Source: Gammaproteobacteria bacterium (GTDB taxonomy: Bacteria; Pseudomonadota; Gammaproteobacteria; GRL18). Taken from it: a DNA stretch of 7,412 nt. The translations under genes and the position numbers were made by a program. Position 1 is the first letter of the stretch; the number at the start of each line of letters is the position of its first letter. Location of the stretch: positions 1-7,412 of the forward strand of contig JAPVVU010000149.1 in assembly GCA_028571885.1 (NCBI GenBank), read 5' to 3'. Below, one piece after another: positions 1 through 6,227 of this stretch. The notes under the pieces are model-generated. The model ran no database searches. It saw only the letters and a program-made list of their open reading frames with translations, and was not told where the DNA came from.

Positions 1-29
1 ACTTCGTTCAGACAATCAAAGTCAGAAAA

Positions 30-38
30 ATAAGCAAC
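30..38. repeat. 9-bp direct repeat ATAAGCAAC, left copy
   Basis: ATAAGCAAC at 30-38 recurs in the same orientation at 7404-7412, the last nine bases of the window. Both copies lie on the outer side of the inverted-repeat arms. The right copy abuts its arm, whereas the left copy is 13 bp away. This resembles a target duplication but is not cleanly placed, so it may be coincidence in AT-rich DNA. Confidence 0.4.
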
Positions 39-48
39 CACAGGCTTT

Positions 49-77
49 TTGTAAATAATATGCTGAATAGTTACAAA
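49..77 (+). promoter_or_regulatory. Candidate promoter of the lipoprotein gene
   Basis: TTGTAA (49-54) and TACAAA (72-77) each match four of six positions of the sigma70 -35 and -10 consensus and are separated by 17 bp. They lie about 30 bp before the likely start codon. The left inverted-repeat arm occupies almost the whole spacer, so a protein bound there would affect initiation. In AT-rich DNA such weak matches are common, so this is tentative. Confidence 0.25.
52..76 (+). repeat. Left arm of window-spanning inverted repeat
   Basis: Positions 52-72 (21 bp, core TGCTGAATAGTT at 61-72) are the exact reverse complement of 7384-7404. After one mismatch (73 against 7383) the match continues for three more bases, so 24 of 25 positions agree. 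The two arms are about 7.3 kb apart and point towards each other. A match this long is not expected by chance in a window this size. It may be a terminal repeat of a mobile unit, a dispersed intergenic repeat, or a protein-binding site present twice. No transposase is visible to support the first reading. Confidence 0.85.
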
Positions 78-100
78 TAATTTATCCTTGAATCAGAAAA

Positions 101-130
101 CAACTATGTTATACACAACTATGTCATACA
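101..130 (+). repeat. 15-bp tandem duplication over the start region
   Basis: Positions 101-115 and 116-130 are head-to-tail copies of a 15-bp unit beginning CAACTATG, with one T/C difference at the tenth base. The unit is exactly five codons long. The duplication is therefore in frame and yields the peptide repeat TTMLY-TTMSY, with an ATG in each copy (106 and 121). Confidence 0.9.
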
Positions 131-633
131 CAAAGATTTTTACATCGTTTCATTTTCCGTTTTTTATAATGGCTGCAATTATTGGTCTATCGATAATTTC
201 ATGCTCAAAAACACCGGATGTTCGCTTAACTTTGTGTCAGGACCTGACCATGATGTTTCTAAATTCACCAGAAGGTCTTGAATGGAAGGACCACAAGCCT
301 GTAATGAGAGGACTTGATGATCTTGAAATGCAGGTTTTTTACTCGATTTCGCAATCTAATGATGAAATATTGCATGATCAGGCATCCTGTTTTTATAAAT
401 ATGAGCAGGATGAGATAGGTGTAGAGACATTCAATACACCCACGGCTGCTTACTCTGCTTATCCCAATAAAATGATATTAAATGGTAAAGTTGTGAATAA
501 AAAAGCGCTTGCCAATACGGTTAATACGGTCATGTTAAACCAGGGTAGGAAAGCAATTATTAAAGCAAAAGAAAATGTTGAGGAAAGTATCGAAAAAATT
601 AATCAAGAAGTTGAAAAGCAGTTAGAAAAATAG
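106..633 (+). CDS. Orphan predicted lipoprotein, unknown function
   Basis: I do not recognise a family. Numbering from the ATG at 106 (175 aa), a hydrophobic segment ends in the lipobox I-I-S-C with the lipidation cysteine at residue 33, so the product should be a lipid-anchored envelope protein. The mature part has two further cysteines, in the contexts LTLCQDL and ASCFYKY, which could form a disulfide in the periplasm. The last 40 or so residues are rich in K and E and probably form a charged helix or short coiled coil. Start choice is uncertain. In-frame candidates are TTG 88, ATG 106, ATG 121 and ATG 169, and none has a convincing Shine-Dalgarno sequence. ATG 169 would leave a signal peptide without a basic N-region, so 106 or 121 is preferred. 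It stands alone on this strand and converges on the small repeat-protein gene. The lipoprotein call is firm and the role is unknown. Confidence 0.75.
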   Translation: MLYTTMSYTKIFTSFHFPFFIMAAIIGLSIISCSKTPDVRLTLCQDLTMMFLNSPEGLEWKDHKPVMRGLDDLEMQVFYSISQSNDEILHDQASCFYKYEQDEIGVETFNTPTAAYSAYPNKMILNGKVVNKKALANTVNTVMLNQGRKAIIKAKENVEESIEKINQEVEKQLEK

Positions 634-643
634 CTACGGGTTT

Positions 644-664
644 GTAATAAATTACCATTTTTTT
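644..664 (+). terminator. Weak possible terminator of the lipoprotein gene
   Basis: A short stem, GTAA (644-647) with TTAC (652-655), is followed after two bases by seven T residues (658-664). It begins 10 bp after the stop codon. The stem has only one G-C pair at each end and would be marginal. The same bases also belong to the left arm of the larger inverted repeat at 647-714, which may be the functional structure instead. Confidence 0.25.
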
Positions 665-714
665 GTGACAAGTACGGTGTGGACCATTAGGGGTTGTCTA
701 AAATGGTAATTTAT
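647..714. repeat. 68-bp inverted-repeat element between convergent genes
   Basis: A perfect 15-bp inverted repeat (647-661 with 700-714, core TTACCATTTT/AAAATGGTAA) encloses 38 bp. Pairing resumes with GACAA (667-671) and TTGTC (694-698) after an asymmetric internal loop. An alternative hairpin pairs ACCATTAG (683-690) with 698-707 through a two-base bulge and is mutually exclusive with the long stem. It lies between the 3' ends of two convergent genes, so a bidirectional transcription-end structure is likely. A miniature mobile-element remnant is the alternative. Confidence 0.7.
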
Positions 715-727
715 AGATGAATGCTAA

Positions 728-970
728 TTATTTCATCATTGCTTCAGTCGCTTTTTGCATATCAACCGAATCGGAAGCTTTTTGTTTGTCGACAGAATCA
801 TAAGCTTTTTGATAATCAATGCCATCCGTGCCGACTGCTTCCATTGCTTTTGTTGTATCAACCGATTCAGCGGCTTTTCCCTTATCAACAGATTCATAAA
901 GCTTGCCGTAATCTATTGCATGGGCAGATGTGATGCTCAATAAGAAAACGCTTATGATTAATTTTTTCAT
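728..970 (-). CDS. Small secreted nonapeptide-repeat protein
   Basis: This is an 80-residue protein. Residues 1-18 form a standard signal peptide (MKK, then a hydrophobic core, ending A-H-A before I19). Nearly all the rest is six copies of a nine-residue unit with consensus D-x-x-K-A-x-[E/D]-[S/A]-[V/M]: residues 20-28, 29-37, 38-46, a five-residue linker (GTDGI), then 52-60, 61-69 and 70-78. The two blocks of three match unit for unit. The first unit of each has Y after D and Y in place of A, which gives a higher-order 32-residue duplication starting I-D-Y. The product is small, highly charged, cysteine-free and probably helical, located in the periplasm or secreted. The strand is decided by the signal peptide, a good ribosome site (AAGGA at 979-983, 8 nt from ATG) and a plausible promoter; the overlapping + strand frames lack these. 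I cannot assign a function. Repeat-rich small secreted proteins may bind surfaces, membranes or metals, but nothing here proves any of these. Confidence 0.85.
   Translation of the reverse strand: MKKLIISVFLLSITSAHAIDYGKLYESVDKGKAAESVDTTKAMEAVGTDGIDYQKAYDSVDKQKASDSVDMQKATEAMMK
775..811. repeat. DNA-level repeat inside the nonapeptide gene
   Basis: AAGCTTTTTG occurs at 775-784 and again at 802-811, exactly 27 bp (nine codons) apart, within units 4 and 5 of the protein. DNA identity on top of peptide identity suggests that at least some units arose by recent tandem duplication or were homogenised. Confidence 0.6.
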
Positions 971-978
971 AATATTTA

Positions 979-985
979 TCCTTAA
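979..985 (-). promoter_or_regulatory. Ribosome binding site of the nonapeptide gene
   Basis: On the minus strand this reads TTAAGGA, with AAGGA eight bases before the ATG at 970. It is the best Shine-Dalgarno match in the left part of the window and supports both the strand and the start codon. Confidence 0.75.
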
Positions 986-992
986 TTTTTTT

Positions 993-1022
993 ATAATACC
1001 AAGAATGATACTTGTATGACAG
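993..1022 (-). promoter_or_regulatory. Candidate promoter of the nonapeptide gene
   Basis: Read on the minus strand, CTGTCA (1022-1017) and TATTAT (998-993) match four and five of six consensus bases with an 18-bp spacer, about 25 bp upstream of the start codon. An imperfect dyad, ATACCAAG (996-1003) with CTTGTAT (1011-1017), covers the spacer and touches both boxes. It could be an operator. Confidence 0.45.
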
Positions 1023-1089
1023 CTGAATTATATTGAGTTTTATTCTATTAGTCTAATGAAAGATTAATTCCAAAAAAACTGTTATTTGC

Positions 1090-1120
1090 CAGTGTAGACG
1101 CGGGATATAACTTTACACTG
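1090..1120. promoter_or_regulatory. Dyad CAGTGTA/TACACTG, possible operator
   Basis: CAGTGTA (1090-1096) and TACACTG (1114-1120) are perfect 7-bp inverted half-sites with centres 24 bp apart. The right half overlaps the first bases of the candidate -35 box of the beta-barrel gene. The layout suits binding by a dimeric regulator in the divergent promoter region, but a 7-bp dyad can arise by chance. Confidence 0.3.
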
Positions 1121-1146
1121 ACAATTTTCTCTCCAGCCAAAATGAT
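1118..1146 (+). promoter_or_regulatory. Candidate promoter of the beta-barrel gene
   Basis: CTGACA (1118-1123) matches five of six -35 bases. AATGAT (1141-1146) matches four of six -10 bases at a 17-bp spacer. The predicted transcription start is some 20 bp before the ATG. It is the best candidate in the 205 bp separating the two divergent genes. Confidence 0.4.
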
Positions 1147-1175
1147 AGCCAATTTATATAGGACAGACTCTTTTT

Positions 1176-2102
1176 ATGAAATTTAACTTTTATCATAAAA
1201 TAAACATGAGCTTTGCTATTTTTTCCTGGTGTTTTTCCTCTGTCTTGTGGGCACAGGAAATAGAACCAAGACGTTGGGCCCACCTGCCGGTTGACTCAGA
1301 TATTCTGGCCATCGCAACGGTTCACACCAATGCAGATATTGCCTTTGATCCGGTATTGAAAATTGAAGAGGGTGAAGTTGAAGCCGATACTGTTGTGGCC
1401 TCCTATCTGCGTTCTTTTGGTTTACTGGGAAAAACTGCGCGTCTTGATATTCGTGTGCCATACCAGAAAATTCAGTGGAAAGGTGTGCTTGACGGGCAAG
1501 CCCGGAAAGTTAATCGCGAAGGTATGGGAGATCCCTTAATTCGTCTGTCCGTGAATTTTCTGGGGGCACCTGCACTTAAAGGTGACGACTTTCGCAGTTA
1601 TCGTTCAACTCATAAAACCGGTACTGTAGTGGGTGCTGCTCTGGGTGTTGTTGTGCCTCTGGGGCAGTATAAAAAAAATAAGCTGCTCAATATCGGAGGA
1701 AACCGCTATATTATCAGGCCGCAATTAGGTGCTGTTCATACACAAGGTTCATGGTCCTATGAAGTCACGGGAACTGTTAACTTTTTTACCGATAATAATG
1801 ACTTTTGGGATGGCAACAAGAGAGAACAGGAGCCAGTAGCTGCAGTGCAGACTCATGTGGTGCATCTGTTTAAAAACCGAATCTGGGGCTCTTTGAGTGC
1901 CGGCTATGACTGGGGCGGGAAGACAACTGTGAATGGTATTAAAAAAGATGATAAAAGAGAGAACCTGTTTTTTGCCGTCAGTTCAGGTTTTTCTGTGACT
2001 AAAACAACCACCTTTAAAGTTGCTTATATCGGTGGTCGGACTCAAAAAGACATTGGTAATGATAGTGATAGTTTTGTTATGGCTTTTGCATACAGATTTT
2101 AA
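1176..2102 (+). CDS. MetA/phenol-degradation-like outer-membrane beta-barrel
   Basis: This 308-residue protein resembles the PF13557 group (MetA-pathway-of-phenol-degradation-like, often annotated simply as transporter). These are outer-membrane barrels thought to pass hydrophobic or aromatic compounds, and substrate assignments in the family are weak. Visible family features after the signal peptide (residues 1 to about 26, ending L-W-A before QEIEP) are RRWAHLP at 32-38, a strand-rich region with G-M-G-D-P at 116-120, LSVNFLGAPALKG at 124-136, VPLGQY at 160-165, NRYIIRPQLG at 176-185, and a terminal aromatic residue (R-F) typical of barrel proteins inserted by the Bam machinery. Length is normal. 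The start at 1176 has AGGA at 1160-1163, a rather long 12 nt away. ATG 1206 would also leave a signal peptide but has no ribosome site. It is 225 bp from the exporter operon, so it may have its own transcription unit. Fold and location are confident; the substrate is unknown. Confidence 0.85.
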   Translation: MKFNFYHKINMSFAIFSWCFSSVLWAQEIEPRRWAHLPVDSDILAIATVHTNADIAFDPVLKIEEGEVEADTVVASYLRSFGLLGKTARLDIRVPYQKIQWKGVLDGQARKVNREGMGDPLIRLSVNFLGAPALKGDDFRSYRSTHKTGTVVGAALGVVVPLGQYKKNKLLNIGGNRYIIRPQLGAVHTQGSWSYEVTGTVNFFTDNNDFWDGNKREQEPVAAVQTHVVHLFKNRIWGSLSAGYDWGGKTTVNGIKKDDKRENLFFAVSSGFSVTKTTTFKVAYIGGRTQKDIGNDSDSFVMAFAYRF

Positions 2103-2115
2103 TTATTTAAATAAT
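2102..2115. repeat. AT-only perfect palindrome after the barrel gene
   Basis: ATTATTTAAATAAT at 2102-2115 is a perfect 14-bp palindrome starting at the last base of the stop codon. It has no loop and no G or C, so it is a poor terminator. It may be chance in AT-rich DNA. Confidence 0.3.
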
Positions 2116-2327
2116 ACATTGATCTTATTGGCTATATTCATGTATTGTCAAATTGTTTTTGTAAAAGTAAATAACTATCAATGAAACAACAGAACATTAT
2201 GCTCAGGATTCATTTGGGTGCATAAAAATCATAATTTCATTCACAAGTTCCAGAGTTCAATAGCAATGTTGCACTATTTCTTTGGTGCTGAATGTAGCAA
2301 TAAATTAACATAAGAGTTGAGACGTAA
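2116..2327. other. Leader region of the exporter operon
   Basis: These 212 non-coding bases separate the barrel gene from the four-gene operon. There is room for a promoter, and TTGTCA at 2145-2150 is a fair -35 box, but the sequence 17 bp on (TAAATA at 2168-2173) is a poor -10. No strong GC hairpin with a T-run is present to end transcription of the barrel gene, so read-through into the operon is possible. No gene is seen here. Confidence 0.35.
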
Positions 2328-3437
2328 ATGGAAATAGAAAAAATACAGATTAGAGAGGTGATCAAAAAAGATCTCACTGATATTTTAATTCGCATAGCGC
2401 TTGTTGGATTTTTAGTTTTCATGAGTATGAAAATTTTCAGTCCTTTTATGGGATTGATGTTGTGGGCTTTGATTCTTGCAGTGACCTTATTTCCTTTGCA
2501 TCAAAAACTGGCGAATAAACTAGGGGGGAAACAAGGCCGGGCGGCAACCATCTTTGTCTTATCTGGGATACTTTTTCTTGGTGTGCCGACAGTGATGTTA
2601 AGTGGTTCTATGGTCGATTTTGTCGAGAGAGTCCATACCAGCTATAAAAATGACTCTATAACAATAAAAGAACCTGCTCCAGGTGTTGCACAATGGCCGA
2701 TTGTTGGCAAAAAAGTCTATGAAGTTTGGGGACAGGCAGCAAAAAATCTGCCTGCATTATTAAAAAAGTTTCGTCCACAGCTTGAAGTTTTTGCTAAGAG
2801 TGCTTTGGAATTTGCTGCAGGCATGGCAGGTGGTCTGTTTCAATTCCTGTTCTCCATGGTTATTGCCGGTATTATGCTCGCCTATGGCAAGTCAGGCAGC
2901 GAGAGCATGTTAAGAATTATTAATCGTCTGGCCGGATACAAAAAAGGCAGGAAATTACACACACTTTCTACCGCCACAATTCGTTCTGTCTCAATGGGCG
3001 TTATCGGCGTTTCAACGATTCAGGCTTTATTATTTGGTTTGGGCTTTATCTTTATTGATTTACCCGGTGCCGGTGTTATAGCGCTTGTTATTCTGGTCTT
3101 CGGTATTGCTCAATTGCCCGCCATCATTTTTACCATACCGACTGTTGCATTTATTTGGTGGAGTGGCGACTCAACTGTAATGAATGTTGTTTTTACTGTT
3201 TATTTCATCCTGACAGGCTTTGTTGATAATGTGCTTAAGCCAATGTTTCTTGGTCGTGGCGTTGATGCACCGATGCCTGTTGTCTTATTAGGTGCTTTAG
3301 GTGGTATGATAACAGGCGGACTGCTCGGACTTTTTATTGGTGCAATTTTTCTATCACTGGCCTATGTCATTTTTATGGACTGGGTTGAGGACGATGATTT
3401 TGATGAAAACTCTTATACTGAAAAAGTTGAAGTTTAA
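2328..3437 (+). CDS. AI-2E/PerM-family inner-membrane transporter
   Basis: This 369-residue polytopic membrane protein has the AI-2E transporter family layout (PF01594, UPF0118/PerM/YdiK/TqsA group). Membrane segments lie near residues 20-36, 41-56 and 71-92, followed by a soluble amphipathic stretch at about 95-160. More segments follow at about 167-187, 228-245, 250-279, 285-303 and 317-350. Family signatures include GVSTIQALLFGLGF (227-240) with PGAG at 246-249, DNVLKP (300-305), and the glycine-rich segment GALGGMITGGLLGLFIGA (322-339). The usual G-P of that last segment is G-A here. Characterised relatives export autoinducer-2 (TqsA) or exchange Na+ for H+; most members have no known substrate, so the name should not be read as proof of quorum-signal export. 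The ATG at 2328 has only a weak GAG-type ribosome site. The next gene begins 25 bp downstream, indicating co-transcription with the tripartite exporter. The C-terminus is acidic (VEDDDFDEN). Confidence 0.9.
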   Translation: MEIEKIQIREVIKKDLTDILIRIALVGFLVFMSMKIFSPFMGLMLWALILAVTLFPLHQKLANKLGGKQGRAATIFVLSGILFLGVPTVMLSGSMVDFVERVHTSYKNDSITIKEPAPGVAQWPIVGKKVYEVWGQAAKNLPALLKKFRPQLEVFAKSALEFAAGMAGGLFQFLFSMVIAGIMLAYGKSGSESMLRIINRLAGYKKGRKLHTLSTATIRSVSMGVIGVSTIQALLFGLGFIFIDLPGAGVIALVILVFGIAQLPAIIFTIPTVAFIWWSGDSTVMNVVFTVYFILTGFVDNVLKPMFLGRGVDAPMPVVLLGALGGMITGGLLGLFIGAIFLSLAYVIFMDWVEDDDFDENSYTEKVEV

Positions 3438-3462
3438 ATTCTCTGATTGAAGATAATAATTA

Positions 3463-5064
3463 ATGATTTTTTATACCAATGGTGTTACCAAAACGCTTGT
3501 CTATATCGGCGCTCGATATCTGACTCTGTTCATGGGGCTGTCGACATTAGTCGCCTGTACAGTCGTCGGGCCTGATTATCAGGAACCTGTTGTTGACTGG
3601 CTCAAGGAATGGCAGCCGTCAACTTATGGTGACTCTTCTGATAGCAATAAGCAGAGTAAAAAAAGTCAGGTTGACATGCAATTCTGGTGGCAAATATTTA
3701 ATGATCCGATTTTAAATAAGTTGATTATTGAAGCTAAACAGGAAAATCATTCACTTCGAGTCGCCGGCCTGAGAATTTTTGAAAGTCGTGCGCGTCTTGG
3801 TATTGCCAGGAGCAGTCTTTATCCTCAGCTGCAGCAAGTCAACGGTAGTACCAGCTATGTTAATAATCAGTTTCATGGTGGTAATGCACCAAAAAGCAGT
3901 CAAAGTTTTACTAATTATCAAACCGGATTCAATCTGGGATGGGAACTGGATTTCTGGGGACGTTTCCAACGTGGTATTGAGTCGGCTGATGCGGCATATT
4001 TTGCATCAGTAACCAATCAGCAGGATATTCAGGTTCTGCTTGCTGCTCAGCTTGCTGATGCCTATTTTTTCTATCGTACCACCCAGGCCCGTATAACAAT
4101 TGCACATGAGAATGCCAATATTCAAAAACGCAGTTATGAAATTACCACCAATGTATTTGAAAGTGGGGAAGGTTCAGAACTGGATTTACAACAGGCAAAA
4201 ACACAATATTTAGCCACTTTATCCACTATTCCTGAATTAGAAATAACACTTGCTCAAACGCGTAATGCGATAGCTATCCTTTTAGGAAAGCAGCCGGGTG
4301 TGCTTCCACAGCTGGAAATGTCAGCATCTAAATACCATTGGCCTGTTATTTCCCCCAAATATTTTCAATATATACCTGCAAATATGCTGACTCGACGTCC
4401 TGATATACGTACAGCAGCCTGGCAAGTAGCAGCTCAATCAGCTCAGATTGGTGTTGCCGAAGCAGAATATTACCCTGCAATATCATTGTTTGGAACAATA
4501 GGCTGGTCAGGAAGTGATCTGGCAGGCAGCTCAGATGTAGGCAGTTTGATCATTGGTCCCAGTTTTACCTGGAATATTCTGGATTATGACCGCATTGAAA
4601 ACAATGTACGCATACAGGATTCTCGATTACAGCAGTTAATGGAACAATACCAAAATCTGGTTTTACAAGCGGCAAAAGAGGTAGATGATGCGTCTTATAG
4701 TTTATTGAAAACCAATGAACAAAAATTACTGGTTGATAAAAGTCTTAGCGCATCACAGCGTGCCCTGGAACTTGCTAACATTAGATATCGTGAAGGTTAT
4801 TCTGATTTTCAACGGGTACTGGATGCTCAGCGTGCGATGTTTACTCAGGCTGAGCGTCAGTTACTTAATCAGGGTACTTATATTGCTGCCATCATTAGTA
4901 TCTATAAAAGTATGGGGGGAGGATGGACAGAAATGTCGAGCGATCAATTGATTTCAACCAGGGTGAAAGAAACAATGCAGGCACGTACGGACTGGGGTGA
5001 TTTACTCACGGTACCGGTATATGCACCTGCAACAGATGCGTCAGAGGCTGCACAGCATGAGTGA
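3463..5064 (+). CDS. NodT-type outer-membrane efflux lipoprotein
   Basis: The outer-membrane duct of a tripartite exporter (OEP family PF02321, NodT/OprM-like, TolC fold). The N-terminus ends in lipobox L-V-A-C with lipidation Cys32, followed by the hallmark V-G-P-D-Y-x-x-P (35-42). Two OEP repeats follow. The first, about 75-275, includes FWWQIFNDP (74-82) and LGWELDFWGRFQRGIESA (158-175). The second, about 305-488, includes RRPDIRTAAW (311-320), VAEAEYYPAISLFGTIG (331-347), YREGYSDFQRVLDAQR (442-457) and YKSMGGGW (481-488), where most members end. A further 45 residues form a tail that makes this protein longer than usual. The start at 3463 has only a weak GAAG site; ATG 3532 would give a signal peptide too short and without charge. 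The last 8 nt overlap the start of the adaptor gene, a sign of translational coupling. The family call is very secure; the substrate is not given by this subunit. Confidence 0.95.
   Translation: MIFYTNGVTKTLVYIGARYLTLFMGLSTLVACTVVGPDYQEPVVDWLKEWQPSTYGDSSDSNKQSKKSQVDMQFWWQIFNDPILNKLIIEAKQENHSLRVAGLRIFESRARLGIARSSLYPQLQQVNGSTSYVNNQFHGGNAPKSSQSFTNYQTGFNLGWELDFWGRFQRGIESADAAYFASVTNQQDIQVLLAAQLADAYFFYRTTQARITIAHENANIQKRSYEITTNVFESGEGSELDLQQAKTQYLATLSTIPELEITLAQTRNAIAILLGKQPGVLPQLEMSASKYHWPVISPKYFQYIPANMLTRRPDIRTAAWQVAAQSAQIGVAEAEYYPAISLFGTIGWSGSDLAGSSDVGSLIIGPSFTWNILDYDRIENNVRIQDSRLQQLMEQYQNLVLQAAKEVDDASYSLLKTNEQKLLVDKSLSASQRALELANIRYREGYSDFQRVLDAQRAMFTQAERQLLNQGTYIAAIISIYKSMGGGWTEMSSDQLISTRVKETMQARTDWGDLLTVPVYAPATDASEAAQHE
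5043..5047 (+). promoter_or_regulatory. Ribosome binding site fixing the adaptor start
   Basis: AGAGG at 5043-5047 lies nine bases before the ATG at 5057, inside the end of the upstream gene. The frame is open from 4997, but the segment 4997-5056 has no family resemblance and no ribosome site, so 5057 is the better start. Confidence 0.65.
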
Positions 5065-6199
5065 GAAACAACAAAAGCAAGAATCTAATGAGTCTGCAGA
5101 AGAGCTTGTCGAAGAAAACACAGCAAAAAAATCGGTCAAAAAAGGCACACTGCTTATTTTTATATTGATTATTTTAAGTCTCATTTGGTATCTGGTCGCT
5201 GATAGATTTACACCTTATACCCAACAGGCCCGTATTGACGGCTACGTTGTTGGCGTGAGCTCCGAAGTTTCAGGTGTGGTCACTCAAGTCTGGGTTAAGA
5301 ATAATCAAACGATTGAAAAAGGAAAGCCGCTGTTTGCAATTAATCCCTCTCAATATGAAATTGCTTTAAATAAAGCACGTTCGCAACTGGAAGATGTACA
5401 ACGTCAGATAGCTGCCGGATCTGCTGGCGTTGAATCGGCTCAATCAAATCTGCTGGCGGCACAGGCAAACAAAAAGAAAGCACAACAAGATGTGATTCGC
5501 CTGGAAGGTTTGTATAAAAAAGATCCTGGTGCTATTTCTGTTCGTCGTCTGGAATCATCACAGGCATCCTATGCTCAAGCTTTGGCCAAAGTATCGGGCG
5601 CCGAAGCGGAGGTTGTACGTGCTATCGAACAAAAAGGCGGTGAGGGTGAAAATAATGCTAAGTTAAAAAGTGCGCTTAGTGCTGTGGATAAAGCAGAACT
5701 CGATCTGAAACATACAACCACTTATGCATCATCCCGAGGCATAGTCACAGACTTACGTACCGATGTTGGTCAATTTGCCAATGCCGGGAGTCCAGTGATG
5801 ACTTTTATTTCTATGCATGATATATGGATTAATGCAGAATTTACCGAGAATAACCTGGGGCATATGAAAATTGGCAGTACCGTTGAACTGGTCATTGATT
5901 CTATACCCGGTGAAGTGTTTTCCGGTGAAGTGCGCAGTATTGGTTTAGGTGTTTCTGTAGCGCAAGATCCACCAGCAGGCACGCTGCCCACAATCGATAA
6001 TAATCGTGACTGGCTGCGTCAGTCACAACGTTTTCCTGTTATTATTGCATTTGATGTAAAACAGGGCGAGTCGTTAAGAAAATTCATTCGTATTGGCGGG
6101 CAGGCAGAAGTCATTGCTTTTACTGAAGGGCATAATTTTTTAAATGGTCTTGCTAAAATCTATATTCGTATCATGAGTTGGTTTTCTTATGCTTACTAA
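5057..6199 (+). CDS. HlyD/EmrA-like membrane fusion protein
   Basis: The periplasmic adaptor of a tripartite exporter (380 aa), bridging the inner-membrane component and the outer-membrane duct. A hydrophilic, charged cytoplasmic N-terminus (1-29) precedes a single membrane anchor at about 31-48. The first half of the lipoyl domain follows (about 58-98, with ARIDGYVVGVSSEVSGVV and the K-G-x-P-L-F turn at 88-93). Next is an alpha-helical hairpin rich in A, Q and K (about 100-218). The second lipoyl half is at about 219-250 (ASSRGIVTDL, VGQFANAGSPV), then a beta-barrel domain with IWINAEFTENNLGHMKIG (256-273), and a membrane-proximal end containing RIGGQAEV (345-352). This matches HlyD-family adaptors paired with DUF2955 or FUSC-type inner-membrane proteins (YibH/AaeA/EmrA-like). 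No C-terminal TM is predicted beyond a mildly hydrophobic end. It overlaps the NodT gene by 8 nt and is 28 bp from the DUF2955 gene. Confidence 0.93.
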   Translation: MSEKQQKQESNESAEELVEENTAKKSVKKGTLLIFILIILSLIWYLVADRFTPYTQQARIDGYVVGVSSEVSGVVTQVWVKNNQTIEKGKPLFAINPSQYEIALNKARSQLEDVQRQIAAGSAGVESAQSNLLAAQANKKKAQQDVIRLEGLYKKDPGAISVRRLESSQASYAQALAKVSGAEAEVVRAIEQKGGEGENNAKLKSALSAVDKAELDLKHTTTYASSRGIVTDLRTDVGQFANAGSPVMTFISMHDIWINAEFTENNLGHMKIGSTVELVIDSIPGEVFSGEVRSIGLGVSVAQDPPAGTLPTIDNNRDWLRQSQRFPVIIAFDVKQGESLRKFIRIGGQAEVIAFTEGHNFLNGLAKIYIRIMSWFSYAY

Positions 6200-6227
6200 A
6201 TTTTCGTATATACAGGTTTCAGTCTAA

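Noticed and set aside
721..943. Two open frames on the + strand over the small minus-strand gene
   Set aside because: They lack a signal peptide, ribosome site or recognisable composition. The minus-strand frame has a signal peptide, regular repeats and a good Shine-Dalgarno sequence, and it explains the openness of the other frames through its biased repeat codons.
2180..2216. Loose inverted repeat (AATGAA/TTCATT) in the leader of the AI-2E gene
   Set aside because: Six bases with an indel in AT-rich DNA are not above background, and it is not tied to a credible promoter.
2286..2293. TGCTGAAT, resembling the core of the window-edge inverted repeat
   Set aside because: Only eight bases match before the sequences diverge, which is expected by chance in a window of this size. 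I do not count it as a third copy.
2328..3437. Reading the AI-2E-family gene as proof of quorum-signal export
   Set aside because: The family name comes from one characterised member. Others are ion antiporters or uncharacterised, and no LuxS or signal receptor gene is present here.
4997..5056. Upstream extension of the adaptor gene
   Set aside because: These 20 codons overlap the duct gene, have no ribosome site and do not resemble adaptor N-termini. AGAGG plus ATG at 5057 gives a normal start.
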